Shown: piece after piece, positions 9,161 through 19,105 of the stretch | How positions within the stretch are numbered: position 1 is the first letter of the stretch | Layout: the number at the start of each line of letters is the position of its first letter | NCBI GenBank assembly: GCA_905250125.1 | Contig: CAJNOL010000845.1 | Location: forward strand, 1-64,000 | Direction: 5' to 3' | DNA from: Rotaria sordida | Lineage: Eukaryota; Rotifera; Eurotatoria; Philodinida; Philodinidae | Length of the DNA stretch: 64,000 bases | The notes under the pieces: model-generated | The model's database searches: none | Seen by the model: the letters and a program-made list of their open reading frames with translations, nothing else | Told to the model about the DNA's origin: nothing | Program-made: the position numbers and the translations under genes

Positions 9161-10699
9161 CTAGTAATTCTCTGCTCGTTGTCTGCTGTTGTCTAGCCAA
9201 AGATTGAGATCCTCCATATTCCTAGGTTCGAAGCGGCATTTGAACATCTTAGGTTGGACTACAAGAGCCGTAGGACAAGCATTAACTTCCATTCCGCCCA
9301 GTACTGGTGCATATTCTTTGTTTAGAGGTTCAAGAATTCGAAATGAGACGATGAGCCGAATAAAAAAAGTAAAGAGTTCTCGATTCGCTAGATGAGCTCC
9401 TATGCACATTCTACTTCCAGCTCCATAGGCGTAATGAGGTGTACCTTCCACATCGCCAAGATATCTATCTGGATTGAAGGTATACGGATCTTCAAAGTGA
9501 TTTTCGTCATAATCACCAGCAAATGCGTTCATATAAAATGAAGTTCCAGCAGGAATTATAGTTCCGTTATAATTAATGTCTTGGATGCTTCGTCGGGGAA
9601 GACTCATATGGTGAACGGTGTAGTAGCGAAGAATTTCCTTATAAAGAGCAGTGATATATGGAACTTGTTCTTCTGTTAAACACCTATCCCATGCGTCACC
9701 ATCAGGATAAATATCTTGAATTTCTCTGTACGCTCGCTCTTGGATCTCCTGACCGTGCGGTGACGAGAGATACCCGATGCCGAGAATGATATTTGCCGGA
9801 ACTGTCTCAAGAGCAGCACTGATCATGGTTAAGCAAATGCTCTTGATTTCAGCTTCATTAAGTTTCGCTGCAGGGTCTTTAAGAATGTTGCCAGTAATGC
9901 ATGGCTTGTCGGTACCATTGGCGATTTCTTTCTTCAAGTTGTCTAACAGATTTCCAAGATAACGATCGCGACGAAGACGGATGGAGTTGGCCGCGCTGGT
10001 TCTGGCAGAAAAAAGTCGGAGAAGAGGGATGTAGTCTTGCCAGTTATTGGATGCGGATCGGAATCGCGCGACTGCTCCTTCAACTTCAACAATTTCTTTG
10101 AGAAGTTGGTTGGATGAAGTAGAGATACGTGCACCATAATTGAGGGTAAGAGAAGTATTAAGAGCGAATCGTTGGAGATGAGGAATGATATTAATGTCTG
10201 CTCTTCCATCTTCGCATTCTCTTAATATTTCATTGATTGCTGTATATGATTCAAGATCGATTATTGGCATGTAGGATTGTACGGCAGGTTTGTTCAGTGC
10301 TGTTGCAGCTGCCTTGCGACGCTGTTTACATGACTCATCCCAAGGAGAAGTGCCTATCGATAATCCTTGACTGCTGCTAACAACAGAGTGGAATGTATAT
10401 AAAGCAGGTCTACTAATAAGTGCAGCTTGATTCTTGATCCAGAGTTCTTTGATGGAATCGTATGAATTTGCTACTACAATTCGTCTGTTTCCCATGCGAA
10501 TTTGAAAAACAGGACCAAGTTTCTTAGCCATATGTGAAAGAGCCTTGGAATGATTGTCTCCTAATTGAAACAAGCTTCCAAATATAGGCCATCCTGGAGC
10601 TTCTGGAAGGCCATAGATATGGGGAATATCTGTAGCATTGAGAAATTTAAAGAGAAGGTATACAATGATAATGACGACGATCCACACAAGAATCATCAT
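9161..10699 (-). CDS. Cytochrome P450 monooxygenase, fungal CYP504-like
   Basis: Intronless 512-residue P450. I start it at the first ATG (10699, MMILVWIVV); the frame extends 15 bp further only with a TTG. Residues 1-20 form an N-terminal membrane anchor, followed by a Pro/Gly hinge (PEAPGWPIFGSL). The I-helix reads ISAALETVP (about 294-301, with the acid-Thr pair as Glu-Thr). ExxR is EILR (355-358), the PERF-like motif is FNPDRY, and the heme loop is YGAGSRMCIG with Cys432 as heme ligand. The block GAGSRMCIGAHLANREL and the overall layout resemble fungal phenylacetate 2-hydroxylases (CYP504) more than animal P450s, so the likely activity is aromatic hydroxylation in the ER membrane. With no introns, it is a candidate for horizontal gain. 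Stop is TAG. Confidence 0.88.
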   Translation of the reverse strand: MMILVWIVVIIIVYLLFKFLNATDIPHIYGLPEAPGWPIFGSLFQLGDNHSKALSHMAKKLGPVFQIRMGNRRIVVANSYDSIKELWIKNQAALISRPALYTFHSVVSSSQGLSIGTSPWDESCKQRRKAAATALNKPAVQSYMPIIDLESYTAINEILRECEDGRADINIIPHLQRFALNTSLTLNYGARISTSSNQLLKEIVEVEGAVARFRSASNNWQDYIPLLRLFSARTSAANSIRLRRDRYLGNLLDNLKKEIANGTDKPCITGNILKDPAAKLNEAEIKSICLTMISAALETVPANIILGIGYLSSPHGQEIQERAYREIQDIYPDGDAWDRCLTEEQVPYITALYKEILRYYTVHHMSLPRRSIQDINYNGTIIPAGTSFYMNAFAGDYDENHFEDPYTFNPDRYLGDVEGTPHYAYGAGSRMCIGAHLANRELFTFFIRLIVSFRILEPLNKEYAPVLGGMEVNACPTALVVQPKMFKCRFEPRNMEDLNLWLDNSRQRAENY

Positions 10700-10766
10700 A
10701 TGATGTGAATGCAAACGTAATGAAGTTATTATTGTCGATGGTGCACGGTTGCTTTTTCGTTCTGTG

Positions 10767-10817
10767 CTCTCTACAATAATGATAAGGCATGCTCTTTACA
10801 ATGATGATAAGGTGTGC
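10767..10817. repeat. 25-bp tandem duplication upstream of the P450
   Basis: Two units of CTCT(C/T)TACAATAATGATAAGG type followed by (CA/TG)TG lie 70-120 bp upstream of the P450 start codon, in its probable promoter. Confidence 0.5.
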
Positions 10818-10876
10818 TCTTTTTATCTCACTCCTTTCTCGCATCTCACCGTGTGCTACCGAGAGATGCACACACG

Positions 10877-11010
10877 ATGTGAGTATGGAGTGTGGGTTGG
10901 TATACATGTGTGGATATGGATTTGAGTAAAGGGAAGATCGACACAAAAACAAACACTCACACTCATATGCACTCACGCCCACACCCACATCCACAACTGC
11001 ACATCCACAC
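10877..11010. repeat. GT-rich/CA-rich hairpin element, copy d
   Basis: The G-rich arm (GGAGTGTGGGTTGG, ATGTGTGGATATGG) is followed by a CA-rich arm (ACTCACACTC, CGCCCACACCCACATCC, GCACATCCACACC). Same G-then-C order as the other hairpins, but without the shared core. Confidence 0.5.
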
Positions 11011-11214
11011 CGACGATTGTCTTCAGTCTCTGATAGTCCTTCTTTTCAGCTTCATACTTGATTATCGTTCCAATATTTTCAAATCAAGTGTGCAGTACTT
11101 TATGACATTCACCATTTTAAATGACATCCAGTTTGAACTGCTTCACAGAAGAAATTTTTCTCTGTTAATATGACATAAAATTTTAGGAATTTACCAAATT
11201 CAAAACTGAAAAGT

Positions 11215-11345
11215 TGACCCAATCCTTACTATTTAGTATTGACGAACCCCATTTTCGATGCGCTTTGATTTAGTATAAAATTTGGTGTTTATGTTATTTG
11301 AAATCATACCGTTATCTCCATGATAAAATTCTTTTACACTCCCTG
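11215..11345. repeat. Diverged arm of the 28.2-kb foldback family
   Basis: The order of blocks CTTACTATTTAGTATTGACG, AACCCCATTTTCGATGCG, CTTTGATTTAGTATAAAATTT, TTTGAAATCATACCGTTA matches the right arm of the foldback at 28.25-29.21 kb with heavy drift. It is a solo or decayed copy. Confidence 0.45.
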
Positions 11346-11618
11346 TATAACATATACCAATTCTGACTTACTTTCTAAACCATTTCTATCATGAACTCAG
11401 TTCAAAGTTGCTGTGATACGTTTTATTCGAATAAATTGTACATAGATTGGGTTCAACTAGGGTAATCCTAGAATCTTGCTTTTTGGCCATTTCAGAATCA
11501 GCCGGTAGCCATTTAACCAAAGCGCCCTATGGCGATGATGCGTACGTCTGGTACAACTCGCGTTCATACACCGAAGGCAGAATAGCGCATAAATTATGCA
11601 ACGTGCAAATGAAATTGG

Positions 11619-11940
11619 GATTGCGCAATTTCGAAAAGTTTACCTTTCGCAAGTTGCAAAAAATATTGAGTTACGCAATGTCAGAAAAAAGAAGGCCCTA
11701 CTCAGAATCGAACTGAGTATTCCGAGTTCAAAGCCCGGCGCGATAGCCATTTCACCATAGGGCCTTGTTGTAGTGTTGCCTACCTCTTCTAGCAATCAGG
11801 TCGGTGCACTGAGAGGAAGAAAAACGTATAGATTAGACAACCTACAGAAAAAGAACACGGTTGCGCAATTTCGAAAAGTTCGTCATTCGCAAATTACAAA
11901 AAACATTGGATTAGGCAACTTTGAAAAAAAGAAGGTGCTA
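11619..11940. repeat. Direct repeats flanking the tRNA
   Basis: About 80 bp before the tRNA (TTGCGCAATTTCGAAAAGTT ... TTCGCAAGTT ... GAAGGCCCTA) recurs at 11859-11940 (TTGCGCAATTTCGAAAAGTT ... TTCGCAAATT ... GAAGGTGCTA). Copy 1 runs directly into the tRNA. Copy 2 runs into sequence with only weak tRNA resemblance. This suggests a tandem duplication of a tRNA-bearing unit whose second tRNA has decayed. Confidence 0.55.
11694..11764 (-). tRNA. trnQ-UUG: tRNA-Gln (anticodon UUG)
   Basis: The 71-nt minus-strand sequence folds as a complete cloverleaf. Acceptor is GGCCCTA/TAGGGCC (7 bp, perfect). D stem is GTGA/TCGC with loop AATGGCTA. Anticodon stem is CCGGG/CTCGG with loop CTTTGAA, giving UUG. 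T stem is CTCAG/CTGAG with loop TTCGATT. The layout GG-(C/T)CC-(T/C)ATGGTG...CTTTGAA is that of eukaryotic nuclear tRNA-Gln. No intron. CCA is not encoded. Confidence 0.9.
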
Positions 11941-12376
11941 TCAAAAATCCAGTAGTATCAAATCTGAACGTTGAATTCAATTATTGAAGACGTTTTCAGA
12001 TGCTCAACTATTTAACTATTTAATTAATTTGAGATACTACAGGCATTACCTGGTATCCTACAGATATTACCTGGAATGCTACTGGAAGCATCTGAGATGC
12101 TTGAATGATCACAGCAAGGTAGCATCTGTAAGCGAACGGATTGTATAGTCAAGTAGCTCAGAAAAACTTATAGCTAGCATGATCCAAACATGATATACTT
12201 CGATTACTGTGCACACAGAGACGCGTATAGATCACAACTCTTCACTGAGCGCTTCGCACCACCACACCGCGACGCTGGCATGAAAGGTCAGTTAGGTGGG
12301 GAAAAGTACTTGGACCCAGTGAATATTCAAAGAATTGTTGAATAATTGGCTAGTTAAATTTAACGTTCTGGTTTGA

Positions 12377-12436
12377 CATATACGCCAAAGTCGAACTGAT
12401 AACTCCGAGCCCAAAGCTCAGCGTGGCACGTCTAAT
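12377..12436 (-). pseudogene. Degenerate tRNA-Gln-like sequence
   Basis: The minus strand contains a pairable CTGAG/CTCGG anticodon stem around CTTTGGG (UUG in place), followed by CAGTTCGAC, a T-loop-like B box. The acceptor and D arms do not pair properly. It is a decayed tRNA copy or the head of a tRNA-derived SINE. Confidence 0.4.
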
Positions 12437-12482
12437 AAGAATATATGAAATTAAGAGCGTTAAATGCGCTGATTTGTGAATA

Positions 12483-12524
12483 GAGAGTGTGAATGTAGAA
12501 AACCGCAACTACATCCACACTCTC
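12483..12524. repeat. GT-rich/CA-rich hairpin, minimal copy e
   Basis: GAGAGTGTGAATGTAG pairs with CTACATCCACACTCTC across a 10-bp loop, with one mismatch in the 16-bp stem. It is the cleanest and shortest member of the hairpin class. Confidence 0.6.
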
Positions 12525-13835
12525 ATTGCTTATCCGATAAATCTTGTTTTTCTGTCTTTGTAATATTTAATAAAAAAACGAAAAAACTGTTCTATTCAAC
12601 AGTCAGTTATGTATATTCATTGTACATAATTCGTATCTCATTTTCTTGTGTAGAAACATATTTTGTTAAAACTTTTCAAAATCTGACATTCTTGTTTATT
12701 CATAACCGTAAAAGTATTTATAACTTTTTCATATTTACATTTTATATTAAAGAATATTTTTATTGAGGTAATCGTACGAAGAAGCTCTTCAGGTGTGATT
12801 TTTCGTTTTCAGTCGATTTTATGACGGTATGTAGAATTTGATGAGTGGATCACAATGGCATAAAGTGCTTTTATGGATAGACTTTTTTTGAGTAAGTCGA
12901 TTTCAACTTCAGAAAAATAAATCTAAGCTGCTATTTTAGACATGTTAATTTTTATGTTAGTTTAGCTCTCAGCATTCAAAAACTTAAGCATTGGATGTAC
13001 CTTCATTGACTTTACACAATCAACATAAATAGAACTTCTAACTATGTATTTACTTTGAATGTTTTAACACCATTATTATTGTGGATTTACAGAATACAAC
13101 TATTTTTTCAGAACTCATCTCATTTCAATTGCATGTTCATCTATTCGAGACATATAATACTGTCTCATCTAATGTACTTTTTCACATAAACATGCGAGAA
13201 AAAACCTAAATAGAATGCAAGCTACTGAAAATAAGATATCTAATAATGCTTTAGTTAACACATCTTTAAAATAGTATTCGGGTGTGAGTGTATGAAAAAA
13301 AGAGTCACACTCAAACTAAAGAATGTTGAGCATTATTCGGCCATTGCATGTTGATGACTACACTAAACATGACCAAGTGCATCTGTCATACACTTTTTGT
13401 TGCTTGGGTTTCCAACGTGTGTGAGTGCACCACTAGTGTTGCCTCGATTTTACCGGTATGGGCATGGATTGTGAGAAGAAGACCCATACTCGCCCATTCA
13501 TCTCTATGCCACCCTTCAACATCCATACTTACTCACCTATCAAATGAGATGACTCAATTCATGTTTTCTTTTAATATTTATACTGTCAACACAGTACAAT
13601 GCGTTGGATATTTATTTGAACTTATTTGTCAATCAAAAATTTTACTATATAGAGCTAAGAACTAATTTAAAACGTCGAATTGAACTTTGAATGATTTTTC
13701 ATTTATTTAAGATGTGTTAAATTCGATGTGCGTGCGGATGATGTTATGTCACATAATGGGACAAAAGATCGATCAATTATGTTCGTTGTCTACTGCAACT
13801 AGAATTATAAATGGATAATTGTACCAATTTGATTT
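12525..13835. other. Spacer with another GT hairpin at 13280-13315
   Basis: No gene recognised. 13280-13315 reads GGTGTGAGTGT, loop, AGTCACACTCAAA and can fold. 13410-13545 has diffuse GT-rich then CA-rich text of the same flavour. The rest is plain AT-rich DNA. Confidence 0.4.
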
Positions 13836-13839
13836 TTAT

Positions 13840-16338
13840 TCAGCTTTCTCTACATGGACTATTCAAACTTTCAATATATGAATAAAATCTTTCTTCTCTT
13901 TCTGTTAGTGATACCGGTTCTAATTTCTCAGCACAAAGTTCAAGTACATAAACAGGTAATGTATCATGTGGATTCATAATAAGGTCCATTACATGAAAAC
14001 TTGCTCCAAACATGATTAATACTTCCTGATCATTATGATCATCACTCAAATGTGTAATGTCTGCGTATGGTAGTGTCTTCGTAATGCGTATATCAATGTT
14101 TATTTTGAAGAGTACTCGAATTTCGTTTTCGGAAGGTTCACATCGATTAATATATTGAATAGCCTTGTTCTTATCCAAATTTCCCATGAGAAAATTCGTC
14201 ATAAATATAACTCTACCTACATACATCTTGAGACGTTTAAATTCAATAGTAGTCATTAGCCGACCACAATAAATAGAAAAAACGGGCTTGTTTGACCAAT
14301 GTCGGACAAATAATGAGTGTTCACGCTGTAGCTGTTTATGAATACAACAGATCAAGTATTGTAATTTAATAAGGAAGTCAAAATTATGTGCCTGGCAAGT
14401 TGTATTAAATAGACGATAGATAAAATGTTCACAAGTATACCACTTGATGGCTGTATCTGGTCCAATGGTTTGTTTGAACTCGTCTAATATATTCGTCATG
14501 CTCTTGTTGTCTTTATAGTAGTTCGTGTACGTTTGTAACAGAAGCCTTCTTCTTTCATTCAACAATTTTGTATCGTAAAATTTTGGCCAGTAACGCATTA
14601 GATAATAGTGATCAAGATGAGATAGGTCCGGTGAATAACCTAGTTTTGTGATAAAACTGGTATAAGCTATCTTTTCATATGCATATAAATCTTTTTTAAA
14701 GTATTTCATGAGAGAATCGAAGTCATCGATTATCAATTTGACCTGAAATTTACAAGCATTATTATGCAAATGAAAAAAAAAACGAAATAAATTTCCTGAA
14801 ATTTTAACTCTGACGAACTTCTCTATTTTCAAATGAGTTATGCACTACATTAGTATTATTGATGCGAAAACTCATTCGAGAAGAATCCTGTTCGAGAAAA
14901 AATGTTCTCTGAATGTAATCAAACTTTTTAGTTCAATTGGTAAACTCATCGTTTAAGTCACGAGAAGAATAGATCATAAAAGAAAAATAAAATCCTTCGA
15001 ATGTGATAAGTGTATATAAAAGAATTCGATCATTATGAAAAACTTTTAAATAGACGCGCCCCGTTCGCTTTTACGGTAGCTAGCTTTGCAATATTAAATT
15101 GCATTGCTTTTTCATTTGGATTTTACTGTTTAGATCAAATAATCATTGTTCTATTTTGGGTGTAGGTGTCGATGAACAGATGATCAACATCTACACATCC
15201 TCAATTGAGTCGATAATTGGTCGATCTGATGAATTCTTGGTCGACATTTTGAAAACGATATTGCGGAGACATTTCTTACTCGTTTTTGATTTTTAATATA
15301 ACAATTTCGTGGCGGAAATTGTTATCTTTTGGTCTACAAAAAAAACCGACGACTCTAGATTGTCACATTCAGAAGTTAGAAACGTTTCCCGAGACCTCCG
15401 ATTTCTACCAATTGATCTTGGACCACTCGAAAACAACTTCTGAAAAGGATAGTTGGTCAAGATAAGGTGGAATGTGGATGAAACTTTGCAATTTCAAAAA
15501 TCTCTCAACAGTAGTTTTGGATCGCTTTGAAACCAAAAACAAATGTTATTCTTCTTAGAAGCTGTTTTCGAGTGATCCTGAATCAGTTGGTTGAAATTGA
15601 TGGTCTTAGAAAAACGCTCATAACTTCTGAAAAGAAGAAGTTAAATTCGTCGACTTTATATATATCGAAAGACAAAAATATTCTCTATGAGATAGTTATA
15701 TTAAAAATTAAAAGCGAATGAGCAATACCCAGCAACGACTTACTTGATCAGTCGATTGTTCGACCGTTCAAGTTTCACATTATTTCATGTGAGAAAGACA
15801 GATGAAATTGATGATTTGAATTTTTTAAAACCTATGTTCTTAGTTATTGTTAGATGAAGCGTTAAGATAAAATGATACTCTAAATGGTTTCATTGAGACA
15901 ATCAGTAAGGATTCATTCTCAGAATCCAATTAAGACAGCAAAAAAGAAAAACAAACTACCAACTTTTGCAATTGGTTGTAGCAGTAGACGATGCCGTTGA
16001 ACATCTTTCGAATAAACATAGATAGCTGCTATTTGAAATTGATGATGAATAGATAAAACTAATGGCAAACCAAAGTCACCATCGACAATAACAAATATTT
16101 TCTGATTTCTCTTCTCCTTGATATAATGTTCGGCTTCAACTAAATTTTTGAAAATCAGTAAGGAATTTATCATAGATCGCAAGACGATTTGTCTTTGAAC
16201 ATTTTCCGGTGTTGAACTTTTGACAGTAGCCCAGATCAGTACATATCGTTCGATATTTCTAAGTGCTGGTCGTCGATAGAATTTTTGAAGATTATATGTT
16301 GTGTCGATGTCTAAAAAGAACTCGTAATTTCTTTTCAA
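13840..16338 (-). CDS. ART-like protein without TPRs, catalytic motifs eroded
   Basis: At least two exons. 15964-16338 encodes the N-terminal domain shared with the other ART-TPR genes (IERYVLIWATVK...IAAIYVYSKDVQRHR). 13840-14742 encodes the helical linker and ART-like domain. The intron is phase 0 after an Ala-Lys codon pair, the same site as in the paralogue at 19.1 kb. In the ART domain the usual YRGQ reads YCGR, FLSTS reads FLMGN, and the acidic pair reads D-Q-E, so NAD binding and catalysis are probably lost. The protein ends about 60 residues after that motif with no TPR. The first exon frame opens after an in-frame stop and a TTTAG acceptor-like site with no ATG, so a further 5' exon is likely and the true start is unknown. 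A non-catalytic paralogue or an early pseudogene are both possible. Confidence 0.6.
15205..15772. mobile_element. Foldback element in the ART-like gene intron
   Basis: Imperfect inverted arms of about 230 bp. The left arm blocks TACTCGTTTTTGATTTTTAA, ACCGACGACT, TCAGAAGTTA and GGACCACTCGAAAACA are mirrored on the right by TTAAAAATTAAAAGCGAATG, ATTCGTCGAC, TAACTTCTGA and TGTTTTCGAGTGATCC. No coding potential. A weak GT/CA hairpin (15157-15201) abuts its left end. Confidence 0.6.
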
Positions 16339-16344
16339 ACTAAA

Positions 16345-18920
16345 GATCGACTATGCAAATATCAAGATTACGATAGTGTTAATCAAAGTCTCATCTGCTA
16401 ACTGAATAGAGAGACACTGAACTTGATATATCTTGAAATAGAATTTTAGTTTGAAGAAAATGAATGCCTCGATTAACATCTTCTATTATCAATGAGATGT
16501 CAATCATGATATTGAAATGGGTCCGACCCGATATATATGTATGACCTATTTATTGGAAGCTCTAAAATCATGATATAAGATGATTCATTCTTTGTTTAAT
16601 TCGAAACAATGAAGCTGAACTTGAAGTAGAACAGTTCATACAGTTTTTGTTCAATTTGAATCAGATTGGTTTTATTCAACAGAAAATGACGAGAGAACGT
16701 AGCACCAAGTTTTCTTCAATTTACTCATGAATCGAAATGTTGATTGTTCTATTGCTTTTCTCCTAGGACATTTTCATTTGCTCGTCTTGTTTTTGAAATA
16801 TCTCAATTTTAGAATCTAATCTCCAAATATTGATACTAAGCTCAGTTTATTTTTCATTTCTTTATCCCATTGAAGCTTTTACATTGTAGATCTCAAGTGT
16901 GAACTGTAGACTTGTGATAGATTTTCTGTACTTTCTCGTCTAGAATTTCATATGTAATTATCTGTAGAATTCTCTGAAAACCTTCTTATAATACATAAGG
17001 AGCGAGCTTAATTTGTGTGTATCTTTTTCTTGAACATTGAGACTAATTTACAAAGAAATCGATATCTGACGTCCTATGTATGGTTCACATATGTTTATTG
17101 TTTTCAATTGAGTTTGTTGTATGCTAATGTTGAATTATAATATTCTATGTTGTAAAAACCTTATTCCAACTTCTTACATAGATTTATTAGCTAGATTGAT
17201 ATTCTAAAATAGACGACTAAATACTCTTAGAAGAATAAGTATTATACAATGAAATTTTCAAAGTTGTCATAGAAGATGAGATTTATTCAATAATGACTTT
17301 CTTTTTTTTATTTTCAAAATGAATAGCAGAATTGCAATGTTCATATCAGTTTCCTGAGGAAAAAAAAGCATAGTTTTCAGTATTGTCAATAGAAACTCCA
17401 ATTGGAAGTCAAATAAAGTTTCTTGAAAAAGTTTTTTGTTTTTGGAAATTAACAATCAGTCAAAAATGAGATTTTGGTAAAGCACTATTGATAAACGAGC
17501 GTTGAAAGTCGCAATTGTAAAACATCGTAACCTTCTATTTTGCATGACAATAGAAAGAACATTAGTTCATTTTAATTTTAGCTCTTCTTTAAGTATTCAG
17601 GTTCTAAAAAAAATCGAACAGTAATGTATTGTTGTTTCTCTTAGGCCTTTACTACACAATCGAAATAGATGAGAATAAAAAAATAACTTTTCTTAGGATG
17701 CACAACAAGCTTCTGTTCCAAAATAAGTCATCGGTGCAACTCAAAATGTAAAAAAGCAACAAACATCTGCCGTACTATACTGATTACCTTCAAAACTGAC
17801 AACTCTGCTGCTTCTAGCACCCATATGAATTTTGTATACTGTTCATCAATGTGTAAACATGACAGAGCAATTGTGTTTGTGTCGCTTACAGATGCAAATG
17901 CTGACGTAGTCGAATTGAAGTAGCATGTGACAAAGACAACATATAAGTGCATTAATGGAATTGATTTTTGCCATTTGGAGAACAACAAGAATAAGTTGAA
18001 GTTTGTATTTTGTTTGCCAACAATACATTGGAAAAGCTTTCAATGTCATTTCAATGATAGTATCATAACTAAATGAATGTTCTAGGGAGTCTTAGTCTTC
18101 GTTTGATTATGCTACTATTTTATGAAATTAAAATGTGCAACATGACAGAGTCATTCTAATTGTACAGGAATATCTTGATTCTATTTATCCTAGTCTCTAT
18201 GAGAAAGAGAAGCTAGATTCAAATTTCTTGTGATATACTTCAACATTCATTAAAAATTATGTTTCACGAGATATTATGTCAAGATATTCACTACAGTATT
18301 GATATATAAATGATTTTGTTCATCTATATAATTAGATGAATCATTTCTTTTCAATTAACTATGTAGTACATCATTGTATATCATACGTTGTATCTGTAGA
18401 ACTCTGAGTAATACTAACTTATAATCACGTAAGTCGAAAATCAAAGTAAATAGAACAGAAAAGATTGAAAACAATAAACAAGCTGATTCGATTTAGATAC
18501 TTCCTATTTCTATTTCAAAATAAATGATCAATCATTGGTTCCGCACTCATATCGAAGTGGAGAATAAGTTTCTTTATATCTTATATTCATTCGAAAACAA
18601 TCATATTGCATTGTAATTTGAAATATTCATTTATGATTACAACATTAATCAATTATTATCTTCAAATTTTAAAAATAAAAATATTGAATGAACGATCATA
18701 TTGGTGACTTATCTATAACAACTAAAACATTTCGTTTTGGTTTAGGTCAACTTTTGACATCGAATGAATATCCATTAGAAAAAAACTCCTTATTTAACTG
18801 CATTGGTCTATGTTGGAATTAGTTTTGTTTCAATTAAAGTCGATCAAGGATATTATTTACTCACTTTTTCTTGCCATTGGACCAGAAAGAGATCCAACTT
18901 TCAAAGAAGTTAATTCGAAT
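16345..18920. other. Long AT-rich spacer, nothing recognised
   Basis: No domain-bearing frame, tRNA or strong inverted repeat seen. A short perfect-looking hairpin (AAATGATT...TTCATCTA against TAGATGAATCATTT) lies near 18310-18350. Confidence 0.45.
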
Positions 18921-18927
18921 TTCTTTT

Positions 18928-18993
18928 GGGTGTGTGTGTGTGTAAGGTGTTCCTGTGAGCGAGTGCAACTAGTCGGTATTCACACCCACACTC
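18928..18993. repeat. GT-rich/CA-rich hairpin element, copy h
   Basis: GGGTGTGTGTGTGTG, then the shared core (TGTAAGGTGTTCCTGTGAGC through TCGGTATTCACACC), then CACACTC. It lies about 110 bp past the stop of the 19.1-kb ART-TPR gene and about 18 kb from the other two copies of the core. Confidence 0.65.
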
Positions 18994-19105
18994 ATTCTAG
19001 ACTACGGATTTATGAAGGATATTCAACTCCTTTCGTAAGATTCATATGTTTATTTTAACTATTATTAATATTCAACAGAGTACATAAAACAAAACGCTAT
19101 TACTT

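Noticed and set aside
14935-14985. tRNA-like string (TTCAATTGGTAAACTCATC)
   Set aside because: Resembles a D arm, but no acceptor, anticodon or T stem pairs around it.
17728-18049. Overlapping minus-strand frames of 60-86 codons
   Set aside because: Two frames overlap with similar length, and neither has domain-like pattern or codon usage like the real genes nearby.
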